This document shows positions 39,196 through 47,513 of a stretch of 47,513 nt of DNA, piece after piece. The position numbers were made by a program, and so were the translations under genes. The notes beneath the pieces were generated by a model. It made no database searches, was not told the origin of the DNA, and saw nothing but the letters and a program-made list of their open reading frames with translations. The stretch comes from Paucimonas sp. (GTDB taxonomy: Bacteria > Pseudomonadota > Gammaproteobacteria > Burkholderiales > Burkholderiaceae_D): positions 1 through 47,513 of the forward strand of contig JAQGMC010000049.1 in NCBI GenBank assembly GCA_028292545.1, in the 5' to 3' direction. Each line of letters begins with the position of its first letter. Position 1 is the stretch's first letter.

Positions 39196-40212
39196 TCAGG
39201 CAGCCATCGCTTCCGCGCGGAGGCCGTATTGTAACCGCTCGCCCCTTGCCTGCAGCGCGGCAAAGAAAGCATCGACCGCCTGCACTTGCTGCTTGCAATC
39301 CTCTATCAGGTTCATGCGCTGGCGGAATGCTTCGCCACCCTCAAGATCGCGCACATACCAGCCGATATGTTTGCGCGCGGTGCGCACGCCCAGGTAGTCG
39401 CCATAAAAAGCGTAATGCGCATGCAAGTGTTCCTGCATCAGCGCACGCACTTCGGCCACTTGCGGCGGCGGCAATTCACTGCCCGTTTCCAGGAAGTGGA
39501 CGATCTCGCGAAACAGCCAGGGACGCCCCTGCGCCGCGCGGCCAATCATGATGGCATCGGCGCCCGTTGCGGCCAGCACGGCGCGCGCCTTGCGCGGCGA
39601 ATCGATGTCGCCATTGGCCACGACCGGAATGCGCGCCTGCGCCTTCACCGCTGCGATCATGTCGTATTCAGCCTGGCCAGAATAACCGTCGGCGCGCGTG
39701 CGGCCATGCAGGGTCAGCATCGCGATGCCGGCTTGCTCGGCAATGCGCGCAATGCTGAGCGCGTTGCGGTGCGCGCGATCCCAGCCGGTGCGGAATTTCA
39801 GGGTGACGGGAACGTCCACCGCAGACACGACTGCGTCGACAATGCGCGCCACCAGCGCTTCATCCTGCAACAAGGCGGAGCCGCACCAGCTGTTGCAGAC
39901 TTTCTTGACCGGGCAACCCATGTTGATGTCGATCACCTGGGCGCCGCGATCAACATTGAAACGCGCGCATTCAGCCAGCATCTGTGGATCGGCGCCCGCG
40001 ATCTGCACTGCCCGCGGCGCCATTTCACCGTCGTGATTGATGCGACGCGCGGTTTTTTCGCTGGCCCACAGGCGCGGATTGGAAGCGGCCATTTCCGACA
40101 CCGCATAACCCGCGCCCAGTTGCTTGCACAATTGCCGGAAAGGGCGATCGGTCACGCCCGCCATGGGCGCGACAAATACATTGTTGGCGAGCTGGAAAGG
40201 ACCGATTTTCAC
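39196..40212 (-). CDS. dusB: tRNA-dihydrouridine synthase B
   Basis: A 338-residue FMN enzyme that reduces uridine in the tRNA D-loop. It begins KIGPFQLANNVFVAPMAGVT (the FMN barrel) and contains the catalytic-cysteine region INMGCPVKKVCNSWCGSALL, then LTLHGRTRADGYSG and VVANGDIDSPRKAR. The start used is the GTG at 40212, immediately before the conserved segment; no ATG is near. It is the first gene of dusB-fis, as in many proteobacteria. Confidence 0.95.
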   Translation of the reverse strand: MKIGPFQLANNVFVAPMAGVTDRPFRQLCKQLGAGYAVSEMAASNPRLWASEKTARRINHDGEMAPRAVQIAGADPQMLAECARFNVDRGAQVIDINMGCPVKKVCNSWCGSALLQDEALVARIVDAVVSAVDVPVTLKFRTGWDRAHRNALSIARIAEQAGIAMLTLHGRTRADGYSGQAEYDMIAAVKAQARIPVVANGDIDSPRKARAVLAATGADAIMIGRAAQGRPWLFREIVHFLETGSELPPPQVAEVRALMQEHLHAHYAFYGDYLGVRTARKHIGWYVRDLEGGEAFRQRMNLIEDCKQQVQAVDAFFAALQARGERLQYGLRAEAMAA

Positions 40213-40281
40213 GTTGGGGCTGGAACGGGCGCGGCGGGAACAGCCGAACTGGCTATTCTACCGCCGCCAGGCAGTGCAGGT

Positions 40282-41364
40282 TTACAACACCGACGACGGC
40301 AATTCGTCGTTGGTTGAAGCCAGGCTATGCTGCGCCTGCAGGATCAAGTCATCCACGCCTAGGCTGTGCCGGGTGTGGGTGGCGGCGCCCACGCGCAGCG
40401 CCAGGCGCACCGACCAATTGCGCACCAGGATCGGCTGGTTGTTGAAATGCTCACGCAAGCGCACGGCCAAGGTGTCGGCGACATCGAAATCGGTGTTGGG
40501 CATCACGAACAGGAAATGGGTGCCGCTCCAGCGGCCGCCAACATCCGTCGGTCGCAACACTTCCGTGGCTTCCTTGGCGAAGGCTGCGAGCAAGTTGTCG
40601 GTCGCATGCAGCCCATACATGTCGTTAAGCTTGTTCAAGCCCTCGATGCGGCACAGCAGGATCGACAGCGGGCGTTCCTTTCGTTCTGCACGCGCGATTT
40701 CCTTTTCCAGCACCACCATGGCCTGGCGCCGTCCCATCAGGCCAGTCAGCGGATCCTGTTGCGCAACCTGGGTAGCGACCCGGACCAGGTTGGATTGCTT
40801 CCAGACGATTTCGGCGACGTGGCAGAACGACTGCATCAGTGGCAGGCCCACGCCTTCGAAATAGTCGGGCACGTCGGCATAGAACACGATCATGCCGCGC
40901 AAGCCGGCTTTTTCCGAGCGCAAGGGGGCAGCCATGGCGCACACCACGCTGCGCGCAGCAGCATCTTCGCGCCACGGGAAAAACAGGGCGTCGGCTTGCT
41001 CGCCTTGCGCGCCGGCAGGCAGTTGCTGGGAATAGGGTCCGGTGTGTTCGAAACAGTCGACCGGCAGTGACCAGTCGCGCGACTCGGTTTCGCAAGGGCC
41101 GGAGACTGCGTACGGCTTCACGAATTCGGTATGCCCCTCGCTGAAGCCGACCCATACAAATCGCAGGTGCGGGCTGGTGCCCGCAATCGCGTCACACAGC
41201 ATGCGGATGTTTTCGCGCCCGCTGAAAGACTGGGGCAGGGTTTCCAGCACGTTGTAGAGCGTCGCGTTGAGCAAGTCGCGCTCAGCCACCGGCGCGGAAG
41301 TCGTTACCGACTGTTCCGGCTCGGCGTCGGCCGGGCGCCTGCGCGAGAATGGATTGAACCGCAT
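40282..41364 (-). CDS. GAF-like sensor with degenerate GGDEF domain
   Basis: A 360-residue cytosolic protein. Residues about 30-190 are GAF-like, with FSEGHTEFVKPYAVSGPCET and repeated aromatic/acidic segments. Residues about 200-345 form a GGDEF fold (DPLTGLMGRRQAMVVLEKE, RPLSILLCRIEGLNKLNDMYG). The signature that should read GGDEF/GGEEF is SGTHF (residues 280-284, in RWSGTHFLFVMP), so the acidic catalytic residues are lost and diguanylate cyclase activity is unlikely. It may bind GTP, c-di-GMP or a partner. A good AGGAAG lies before the ATG at 41364. The upstream gap 41365-41536 shows no further gene. Confidence 0.85.
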   Translation of the reverse strand: MRFNPFSRRRPADAEPEQSVTTSAPVAERDLLNATLYNVLETLPQSFSGRENIRMLCDAIAGTSPHLRFVWVGFSEGHTEFVKPYAVSGPCETESRDWSLPVDCFEHTGPYSQQLPAGAQGEQADALFFPWREDAAARSVVCAMAAPLRSEKAGLRGMIVFYADVPDYFEGVGLPLMQSFCHVAEIVWKQSNLVRVATQVAQQDPLTGLMGRRQAMVVLEKEIARAERKERPLSILLCRIEGLNKLNDMYGLHATDNLLAAFAKEATEVLRPTDVGGRWSGTHFLFVMPNTDFDVADTLAVRLREHFNNQPILVRNWSVRLALRVGAATHTRHSLGVDDLILQAQHSLASTNDELPSSVL

Positions 41365-41536
41365 GACAATCTTCCTGGAATATCAGTGCGGGCCCGCGAA
41401 AAAAGCGCACCCGGCACGGGCATCCTACAATACCTGCGCCCTTAAATGCTCAGCGGAAACAAATATTGCCATTCGGTTGATAAGCGAACAAGCCAAGCTA
41501 CAACAGTCTGCCGCGGGGCACCGGGCTGGACCGGAT

Positions 41537-42181
41537 TCAGCGCACTGTCTCATCCAGCGCGTCATCCAGGTGGTCGACCGCGCCCCAATCAAGCAGACGC
41601 AGGCCGCTGCCGGCGTGCCAGGCAAAGCGGTTGATGCCAGCATTGCGCACGTCGAAATTGCGCGCCTGGACCAGGTCCATGCCGGTCGCAAGCCGGTAGG
41701 CGCAGTCGAGGAAGCCGCCGTGCGTGATGGCGACGATCTTTTGCTCTGGGTGGGCGCTGGCTATGTCGGCCAGCACGGTCGCGACCCGCTGCGCGAGTTC
41801 GGACAAGGTTTCGGCCCGGCTTTCCCCATCCGGGTAACGGGCATCGACCTCGCGCGCCTGCCATTGGCGCCAGGCTTGCGGAAAACGGGCGTGGATTTCG
41901 TCATACAACAAGCCTTCGAAGGCGCCAAAGGCGCGTTCGCGCAAACGCGCATCGGGCTTGACCGGCAAACCGAGCAGGCGCGCCAGCGGCGACGCCGTAT
42001 CCAGCGCCCGACCCAGGTCGCTGGCCAAAATCGCGCTCGCGCCGCAGCCAGCCAGCGCCCGCGCCACGGCAGCAGCCTGGCGCCGCCCCTCTTCATTGAG
42101 CGGAATATCGAGATGGCCTTGCAGGCGTCGCTCGGCATTCCATGCGGTTTCGCCGTGTCGTATCAGTATCAGTTCAGTCAT
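41537..42181 (-). CDS. Histidine phosphatase family protein (GpmB/CobC-like)
   Basis: A 214-residue phosphatase with the phosphohistidine motif ILIRHGETAWN (RHGE at 8-11), a second catalytic His in VAITHGGFLDCAYR and the acid EERAFGAFEGLLYDE-type segment. Members include phosphoglycerate-mutase-like enzymes and alpha-ribazole phosphatases; the substrate cannot be told. Its start overlaps the dtd stop (TGATG), so it is coupled to tyrS-dtd. Confidence 0.88.
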   Translation of the reverse strand: MTELILIRHGETAWNAERRLQGHLDIPLNEEGRRQAAAVARALAGCGASAILASDLGRALDTASPLARLLGLPVKPDARLRERAFGAFEGLLYDEIHARFPQAWRQWQAREVDARYPDGESRAETLSELAQRVATVLADIASAHPEQKIVAITHGGFLDCAYRLATGMDLVQARNFDVRNAGINRFAWHAGSGLRLLDWGAVDHLDDALDETVR

Positions 42182-42651
42182 CAGGTGCGCGCGCCCTGGT
42201 TGGCGGTCGGAGAGGGAAACTGCAACCAGAAGGTTACGGGGCCGTCGTTGGTCAAGCTCACTTGCATATCGGCGCCGAAACGGCCGGTTTCAATACCGGT
42301 ATGCTTGGCGCGCGCGCATTCGACGAAATGGTCGAACAGCAAGCGGCCTTTTTCGGGTGCCGCGGCAGGCGTGAATGAAGGCCGGGTGCCCGAACGGGTA
42401 TCGGCGGCCAGCGTGAACTGCGGCACCAGCAGCAAGCCGCCGGAAATGTCAGCCACGCTGCGGTTCATCTTGCCGTTTTCGTCGGGGAACACGCGGAAAT
42501 TGAGCAGCTTGGCAAGCAGGGTTTGCGCGTCGGCTGGCACATCATTGCGCTCGGCGCAAACCAGCACCAGCAGGCCACGACCGATACGGCCGATCACTTC
42601 GCCATCCACGGCGACCTCGGCCTTGCTGACCCGCTGCAACAGCGCGATCAA
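42181..42651 (-). CDS. dtd: D-aminoacyl-tRNA deacylase
   Basis: A 156-residue editing enzyme that removes D-amino acids from tRNA, notably D-Tyr. It begins [19 protein letters not shown], has PQFTLAADT (the SQxxL-type motif with P for S) and the Gly-cisPro motif NDGPVTFWL that selects D-chirality. Its start overlaps the tyrS stop by an ATGA, a functional pairing because TyrRS can mischarge D-Tyr. Confidence 0.95.
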   Translation of the reverse strand: MIALLQRVSKAEVAVDGEVIGRIGRGLLVLVCAERNDVPADAQTLLAKLLNFRVFPDENGKMNRSVADISGGLLLVPQFTLAADTRSGTRPSFTPAAAPEKGRLLFDHFVECARAKHTGIETGRFGADMQVSLTNDGPVTFWLQFPSPTANQGART

Positions 42652-43889
42652 CTCAGCACGACCCGCGCAAACTTGCGCTTGCCCACCTGCACCACAAAGC
42701 TGCCGGCTGCCACTTTGAGGCCGCGGTCGCTGATGGTCACGCCATCAATGCGCACGCCATCCTGGTCCACCATGCGCAGGGCTTCCGAGGTCGACGAGCA
42801 TAAATTCGCCTGCTTCAACAACTGGCCGATGCCCAGCGGCGCGCCAGACAAACGGACTTCCGGAATGTCGTCGGGTATGCCGCCCCGGGCGCGATTGTCG
42901 AAGTCTTCCAGCGCCGCGCTTGCCGCTTGCGCGCTATGGAAGCGTTGGACGATTTCCTGCGCCAGCAAGACCTTGACGTCGCGCGGGTTGCGCCCCTGTT
43001 CCACCGCCTGGCGCAAGGCGGCAATGTCAGCGCTGCTGCGAAAGGACAACAAATCGTAATAGCGCCACATCATGTCGTCGGAAATACGCATCAGCTTGCT
43101 GAACATGGTGTTGGGCGGCTCGGTGATGCCGACGTAATTACCCTTGGACTTGGACATTTTTTCAACGCCGTCCAAGCCTTCAAGCAGCGGCATGGTAAGT
43201 ATGCACTGCGGCTCCTGGCCATAATCCTTCTGCAATTCGCGGCCGACGAGCAGGTTGAATTTCTGGTCGGTACCGCCGAGCTCCAAGTCCGACTTCAGTG
43301 CGACCGAGTCATAACCTTGCATCAAGGGATACAGCAGTTCGTGCACTGAAATCGGCGTACCGGCTTTGAAGCGCTTGGTGAAATCCTCACGCTCGAGGAT
43401 GCGCGCGACCGTGTATTTGGCCGACAGCTGGATCATGCCGCGTGCGCCGAGCGGGTCGCACCACTCCGAGTTGTATCGGATCTCGGTTTTTGCGGGATCG
43501 AGCACAAGACTGGCCTGCGCGAAGTAAGTTTTTGCGTTTTCTTCAATCTGCTCGCGAGTCAAGGCCGGTCGCGTCATATTGCGGCCAGAAGGATCCCCGA
43601 TCATCGACGTAAAGTCACCAATCAAGAAGATCACTCGGTGGCCCAGATCTTGCATTTGGCGCATCTTGTTCAAAACTACCGTGTGTCCGAGATGCAAGTC
43701 CGGCGCGGTCGGGTCAAGGCCCAGCTTGATCCGCAAGGGCTGTCCTGTTGCTTCGGAGCGTGCCAGTTTCTGGGCAAGTTCGCTCTCGATCAGGACTTCT
43801 TCCGCGCCGCGCCGGGTAACGGCCAAGGCGTGTTCAACCGATTCGGAATAAGAGCGAAGCGGAGGGTTCTTGTCGGACAAGGAAGTCAT
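42648..43889 (-). CDS. tyrS: Tyrosyl-tRNA synthetase (TyrRS type 2, TyrZ-like)
   Basis: A 413-residue class I synthetase. The HIGH-like motif is LHLGHTV in [20 protein letters not shown], and KMSKS appears in [13 protein letters not shown]. The C-terminal S4 RNA-binding domain (about 345-410) ends [10 protein letters not shown]. It is the first gene of tyrS-dtd-phosphatase. The start at 43889 gives [16 protein letters not shown]. Confidence 0.95.
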   Translation of the reverse strand: MTSLSDKNPPLRSYSESVEHALAVTRRGAEEVLIESELAQKLARSEATGQPLRIKLGLDPTAPDLHLGHTVVLNKMRQMQDLGHRVIFLIGDFTSMIGDPSGRNMTRPALTREQIEENAKTYFAQASLVLDPAKTEIRYNSEWCDPLGARGMIQLSAKYTVARILEREDFTKRFKAGTPISVHELLYPLMQGYDSVALKSDLELGGTDQKFNLLVGRELQKDYGQEPQCILTMPLLEGLDGVEKMSKSKGNYVGITEPPNTMFSKLMRISDDMMWRYYDLLSFRSSADIAALRQAVEQGRNPRDVKVLLAQEIVQRFHSAQAASAALEDFDNRARGGIPDDIPEVRLSGAPLGIGQLLKQANLCSSTSEALRMVDQDGVRIDGVTISDRGLKVAAGSFVVQVGKRKFARVVLS

Positions 43890-43924
43890 TTTTGAGAAAG
43901 GTCAATATTTCAGTTTGGTAGCAA

Positions 43925-43957
43925 AGGGGCTTTGTTATAATTGCCCCTCTTTTTTTC
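43925..43957 (+). promoter_or_regulatory. Extended -10 promoter inside an inverted repeat, upstream of M23 peptidase gene
   Basis: TG-T-TATAAT is an extended -10 (TATAAT at 43936-43941) about 100 bp before the peptidase start. It is framed by AGGGGC (43925-43930) and GCCCCT (43943-43948), and followed by an eight-T run (43950-43957). The repeat resembles an operator or a hairpin with a T-tract. It sits in the gap between divergent tyrS and the peptidase. Confidence 0.5.
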
Positions 43958-44042
43958 AATTTTTCCGAGCGGAAATTGACATTTTGAAACGAAAATGGCA
44001 GTCCGGTGAAGTTCGGCAAAACGGTGAATTTTAACGTATTGA

Positions 44043-45410
44043 ATGGTCGACACTCATAAATTGGCGCTCTCACTCAAGCATCTTCGCGCTGGCGTCCTGC
44101 GCTCGCGAAAGAGCCGCATCATTGCCGCCTCCTCGGTGTTCCTGACCCTGTTCGCGTTTGGCGCTGCGGGTGTAGCGCCGATCGCCCCCGATGCATCCGA
44201 CCTGCCGGTGCGTTCCGTGCAGGAGAACCTGGCGCTCCCGACCCTGGCGGAACAAGTCGCCCGACTTGGCGCATCCGAGCAAAGCTTCAACAGCGAAGAA
44301 AAAATCCGCCCCGGCGACAGCCTGGCGACGCTCTTGAACCGGCTCGGCGTGAATGACGAAGCAGCCGCAACCTATATCAAGACCGATGCGAAAGCACGCA
44401 GCATGATGCAATTGCGCCCGGGCCGCCGGGTGCAGGCCACCGTCACTTCGGGCGGCCAGTTGCTGGCGCTGTCGACCACCATGACCGACGGTCGCGACAA
44501 TCCGGTGCGCAGCCTGGTCGTCAGCCGCGCCGGCGAAGGCTTCCGTACCGAAGAAAAGGCAGCGGCGATCGAAAAACGGGTCGAGATGCGCACCGCCGAA
44601 ATCCGGTCTTCGCTGTTTGCAGCAACCGACAGCGCGCAAATTCCAGACGCAGTGGCGCTGCAACTCGTCGACATGTTCGCAACCAACATCGACTTTGCTT
44701 CCGACCTGCGTCGCGGCGACCGTTTCAGCGTCGTGTACGAAACCTGGTGGCAAGGCGGCGACTATGTGCGCGCCGGGCGGGTTCTTGCAGCCGAGTTCCA
44801 GAATGGCAGCGCGACCTACCAGTCGGTCTGGTTCGACGAGCCGGGCTCGCGCCAGGGCGGCGGCTATTATGGTTTCGACGGCAAGTCGCTGAAAAAAGCT
44901 TTCCTGAAATCGCCGCTGGAATTTTCCCGCGTCTCTTCCGGCTTTTCGATGCGCATGCATCCGATTTCGGGCATGTGGAAGCAACACAAGGGCGTGGACT
45001 TTGCAGCCCCGACCGGCACCCCGATCCGCGCTGCGGGCGATGGCGTCATCGACTTCGCCGGATCGCAAGGCGGCTATGGGAATGTGGTGGTGATCAAGCA
45101 CTGGTCAAACTACACCACGGCTTATGCCCACATGAGCCGCTTCGCACCGAGCATCCGCCGCGGCGCGAAAGTTTCCCAGGGCGAAGTCATCGGGTATGTG
45201 GGCAGCACGGGCTGGTCGACCGGCCCCCACCTGCATTACGAATTCCGCATTGCCAACCAGCCGCGCGACCCCATGTCGGTCGACGTGCCGAACGCCCAGC
45301 CGCTGGCTGGCGCCGAATTGCAGCGCTTCCGCGCAATGACCAGCGAAATGTCGCATCGCCTGGCCTTGCTGGCGCCGCAAGACAAGAGCATCAAGCTCGC
45401 TGCGCGTTAA
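44043..45410 (+). CDS. M23 family cell-wall metallopeptidase (MepM-like)
   Basis: A 455-residue cell-envelope protein. A single N-terminal membrane helix (about residues 26-43, following a basic segment) anchors it to the inner membrane with the rest periplasmic. The middle (about 85-270) has an OapA/LysM-like beginning (EEKIRPGDSLATLLNRLGV). The LytM/M23 domain spans about 300-410, with zinc ligands in KQHKGVDFAAP (H315, D319) and GPHLHYEF (H396 and H398), all intact, so it should be an active endopeptidase cutting peptidoglycan crosslinks. The ATG at 44043 is used. The anmK gene for muropeptide recycling lies 70 bp downstream. Confidence 0.92.
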   Translation: MVDTHKLALSLKHLRAGVLRSRKSRIIAASSVFLTLFAFGAAGVAPIAPDASDLPVRSVQENLALPTLAEQVARLGASEQSFNSEEKIRPGDSLATLLNRLGVNDEAAATYIKTDAKARSMMQLRPGRRVQATVTSGGQLLALSTTMTDGRDNPVRSLVVSRAGEGFRTEEKAAAIEKRVEMRTAEIRSSLFAATDSAQIPDAVALQLVDMFATNIDFASDLRRGDRFSVVYETWWQGGDYVRAGRVLAAEFQNGSATYQSVWFDEPGSRQGGGYYGFDGKSLKKAFLKSPLEFSRVSSGFSMRMHPISGMWKQHKGVDFAAPTGTPIRAAGDGVIDFAGSQGGYGNVVVIKHWSNYTTAYAHMSRFAPSIRRGAKVSQGEVIGYVGSTGWSTGPHLHYEFRIANQPRDPMSVDVPNAQPLAGAELQRFRAMTSEMSHRLALLAPQDKSIKLAAR

Positions 45411-45480
45411 AGCGCAAAGCAGGCGGACCCTGGCGCACTGACTCGCTGTAGAATCGGTGCCGCCAGCCTCCTTGCCCGCC

Positions 45481-46632
45481 ATGTCTTCTCCTCTCCCGAA
45501 AAACGCAAACGGCCAGTTGTACATCGGCCTGATGTCCGGCACCAGCCTCGATGGCGTGGACGGCGTGCTGGCGCGCCTGGGCGACGATCATCTCGCCGCA
45601 CCTGCGGCCAGCCTTGCGCACCTGCATATTCCTTTCGGACCGGCCCTGCGCGATGCGTTGATGGCGCTGCAAACACCGGGCCCCAATGAAATTCACCGCG
45701 AAGCGCAGGTCGCGCTGGAACTGGTCGCGCATTATGCCGACTGCGCGCTAGGCCTTTTGCAACAGTCAGGTACGCCAGCCACGGATGTAGTGGCCATCGG
45801 CGTGCATGGACAAACGATTCGCCACCGTCCCGAAGCAGGCTATACGCGCCAGACGAACAACCCGGCGCTGCTGGCCGAACGCTGTGGCATCGACGTGGTG
45901 GCGGATTTCCGCAGCCGGGATATCGCAGCCGGCGGACAAGGCGCGCCCCTGGTGCCGGCCTTCCATCGCGCGATTTTCGGATCGAGCGGAAATTGCCAGG
46001 TGGTGGCCAACATTGGCGGCATTGCCAACATTTCGGTTTTGCGTCCCGGTGATGAATCGGCCTTGGGCTACGACACCGGCCCCGGCAATGTATTGATGGA
46101 CCTGTGGATTGAGCGCCACCTGCAACAGGCTTATGACGCGAACGGCGCCTGGGCCGCGACCGGGCAGGTGCTACCGGATTTGCTGGCGCGCATGTCGGGC
46201 GAAGCGTATTTCGCGAAACCGGCGCCCAAGAGCACGGGCCGCGACCTGTTCCACCAAGCTTGGCTCGATGGCCATCTTGCCGAGGTGAACACTTACGCGC
46301 CGCAAGATGTGCAAAGGACGCTGTGCGAAGTGACCGCAACCTCCCTTGCCCGTGAAATCAGGCGCAGCGCGCCAGACGCGACATCGGTATTCATTTGCGG
46401 CGGCGGCGCACTCAATGGCTTCCTGATCGAGTGCATCGGCGCCGCCTTGGCGGCCACAGGCGTAAGGGCGGAAGTCAACACTACGCAGGCGCTGGGCGTG
46501 GACCCGATGCAGGTGGAAGCACTGGCATTTGCGTGGCTGGCGCGTCAGTTCATAGAACGCCGTCCAGGCAACCTGGCCGCCGTGACTGGCGCTCGCGGGC
46601 CCCGTGTACTGGGTGCCCTGTACCCGGCTTGA
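45481..46632 (+). CDS. anmK: Anhydro-N-acetylmuramic acid kinase
   Basis: A 383-residue kinase that opens and phosphorylates anhydro-MurNAc during recycling of peptidoglycan. The N-terminus YIGLMSGTSLDGVDGVLA, the ATP segment ANIGGIANISVLRP and DTGPGNVLMDLWI are all family signatures. The start at 45481 (MSSPLPKNANG) is the first ATG; a GTG at 45457 is an alternative. The preceding M23 peptidase makes the two a cell-wall turnover pair. Confidence 0.95.
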   Translation: MSSPLPKNANGQLYIGLMSGTSLDGVDGVLARLGDDHLAAPAASLAHLHIPFGPALRDALMALQTPGPNEIHREAQVALELVAHYADCALGLLQQSGTPATDVVAIGVHGQTIRHRPEAGYTRQTNNPALLAERCGIDVVADFRSRDIAAGGQGAPLVPAFHRAIFGSSGNCQVVANIGGIANISVLRPGDESALGYDTGPGNVLMDLWIERHLQQAYDANGAWAATGQVLPDLLARMSGEAYFAKPAPKSTGRDLFHQAWLDGHLAEVNTYAPQDVQRTLCEVTATSLAREIRRSAPDATSVFICGGGALNGFLIECIGAALAATGVRAEVNTTQALGVDPMQVEALAFAWLARQFIERRPGNLAAVTGARGPRVLGALYPA

Positions 46633-46732
46633 TTGCAGGGACACGCAAGCTGCGTGCTGCATAGGTATCCGGCCGCACACAGCTGTCGTCGGCAAGGCTG
46701 GCCTTGGGAACCCCGGATTCGGCAGGCGAATG

Positions 46733-46758
46733 AAAAACGCGGCCGAGGCCGCGTTTTT
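46733..46758. terminator. Bidirectional intrinsic terminator between anmK and erpA
   Basis: AAAAACGCGGC, a 4-base loop (CGAG) and GCCGCGTTTTT form a perfect 11-bp stem with A-tract and T-tract, so it can terminate both anmK (+) and erpA (-), which converge here. Confidence 0.92.
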
Positions 46759-46806
46759 ATTCAGCTTCTCGCGCCTGCGGCATGCGCCGCAATCGCGTGA
46801 CGGGGA

Positions 46807-47157
46807 TTAGGCTGAGAAAGACGATCCGCAACCGCAAGTCGTCGTTGCATTCGGATTCTTGATCACGAACTGCGCGCCTTCAAGATCATCCTTGTAGTCA
46901 ATCTCAGCGCCGACCAGGTACTGGTAACTCATGGAATCAATCAACAACTGGACGCCATTCTTGTCCATCGTGGTGTCGTCCTCGTTGACGATTTCATCGA
47001 AAGTGAAACCGTACTGGAAGCCAGAGCAACCGCCGCCTTGCACGAATACGCGCAGCTTCAGGTCTGGATTGCCTTCTTCCTCGATCAGTTGCGCAACCTT
47101 GGCAGCCGCGCTATCGGTAAAGACAATCGGCGCCGGCATTTCGGTGACAGCATTCAT
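46807..47157 (-). CDS. erpA: Iron-sulfur cluster insertion protein ErpA
   Basis: A 116-residue A-type carrier that delivers [4Fe-4S] or [2Fe-2S] clusters to target proteins. The three cluster cysteines are in [12 protein letters not shown] and TCGCGSSF at the C-terminus. The start at 47157 ([10 protein letters not shown]) has AGGAGT upstream. In isoprenoid-producing proteobacteria ErpA typically matures IspG/IspH. It is downstream of the bactofilin gene. Confidence 0.95.
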   Translation of the reverse strand: MNAVTEMPAPIVFTDSAAAKVAQLIEEEGNPDLKLRVFVQGGGCSGFQYGFTFDEIVNEDDTTMDKNGVQLLIDSMSYQYLVGAEIDYKDDLEGAQFVIKNPNATTTCGCGSSFSA

Positions 47158-47210
47158 TTCGGACTCCTGCAAGATCGGTGCAAAAACGGATTATAGGCCG
47201 TTGGCGGGTT

Positions 47211-47513
47211 TCACGCTGAGGATGCGACCGGCCCTGCCAGTTTCAAGATCGGTTCGCTGGCCTGGTCATGGCTCAGCCGGCCAGAGACCAGCGCGCCGCC
47301 ATGCATTTCCAGCGCTTTGTAGTACACATCTCCAGTTATGCGGGCGTGCGGCTGAAGTTCAAGCAGTTCGGATGAATGAACCGGTCCGATGATTTCGCCG
47401 TTGACCACCAGGTGGGCAACCCGCACTTCTCCTTCAACCCGGGCGTGCTCGGAAATCACCAGCATGCTGGGCTCGTCCGGATCGGCAGTCACATTGCCAT
47501 GCACGATGCCGTC
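47211..47513 (-). CDS. Bactofilin (partial; 5' end beyond the window)
   Basis: The last 100 codons of a polymer-forming cytoskeletal protein. Short beta-helix repeats are visible: MLVISEHARVEGEVRVAHLV, VNGEIIGPVHSSELLELQPH and ITGDVYYKALEMHGGALVSG. The family ends with a Pro/Ala-rich tail, here KLAGPVASSA. Bactofilins scaffold cell-shape and envelope enzymes. A GTG in frame at 47504 is internal, not the start, since the coding frame continues to the window edge. Confidence 0.85.
   Translation of the reverse strand, partial: DGIVHGNVTADPDEPSMLVISEHARVEGEVRVAHLVVNGEIIGPVHSSELLELQPHARITGDVYYKALEMHGGALVSGRLSHDQASEPILKLAGPVASSA

Overview
The window is a GC-rich bacterial chromosome segment with dense, mostly housekeeping genes. 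Gene content and order (DUF2782 gene, thrB and a BPSS1780-type membrane gene beside polA; dusB-fis-purH; ruvCAB; tyrS-dtd; anmK-erpA) point to a betaproteobacterium of the order Burkholderiales, probably Oxalobacteraceae (Herbaspirillum-like). That placement is inference from gene content and protein style. I saw no tRNA, rRNA, insertion sequence, integrase or CRISPR array.

Layout. 1-1762: partial FAD-linked D-lactate dehydrogenase (-) and a corrinoid adenosyltransferase (+). 1830-4713: first accessory locus, a 942-residue protein with an F-box-like N-terminus. 4762-8679: folE2, dxs, ispA, xseB (-). 8959-10910: Rieske oxygenase and sulfurtransferase (+). 10939-15621: ZIP transporter, Tat-exported dienelactone hydrolase and polA (-). 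15991-18294: DUF2782 protein, thrB, membrane protein (+). 18372-24900: second accessory region, a 108-codon ORF, uvrD (-), a 628-residue unknown with a small downstream gene (+), and an F-box-like/LRR protein (-). 24984-29573: thiamine operon thiC-thiS-thiG-thiD-thiE (-) under a TPP riboswitch. 29778-33125: valS and a DUF2147 protein (+). 33269-43889: hydratase-like enzyme, ruvB/ruvA, an inserted HExxH membrane protein (+), ruvC, purH, fis, dusB, a degenerate GGDEF protein, histidine phosphatase, dtd, tyrS (mostly -). 44043-47513: M23 peptidase and anmK (+), erpA and a partial bactofilin (-).

The most interesting signal is in the accessory loci. Three large genes that look like eukaryote-directed effectors (1885-4713, 21206-23092, 23575-24798) are each preceded by a sequence of the form GGAAC(C/A/T)-N15-(TT/CC)AC-NN-A, correctly oriented 18 to 75 bp upstream of the start codon. 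This is the architecture of the hrp box read by the HrpL alternative sigma factor, which controls type III secretion genes. Two of the proteins carry F-box-like segments, one combined with leucine-rich repeats as in the GALA (RipG) effectors of Ralstonia. I infer that the genome carries an HrpL-type type III secretion system elsewhere and that these are dispersed, probably undescribed members of its regulon. No secretion-apparatus or hrpL gene lies in the window, so this remains a prediction.

The other blocks are core metabolism: FolE2 for folate/queuosine precursors, Dxs and IspA for isoprenoids, thiamine synthesis (whose product feeds Dxs), DNA repair (PolA, UvrD, RuvABC, XseB), translation (ValS, TyrS, Dtd, DusB), cell wall turnover (M23 peptidase, AnmK) and Fe-S delivery (ErpA).
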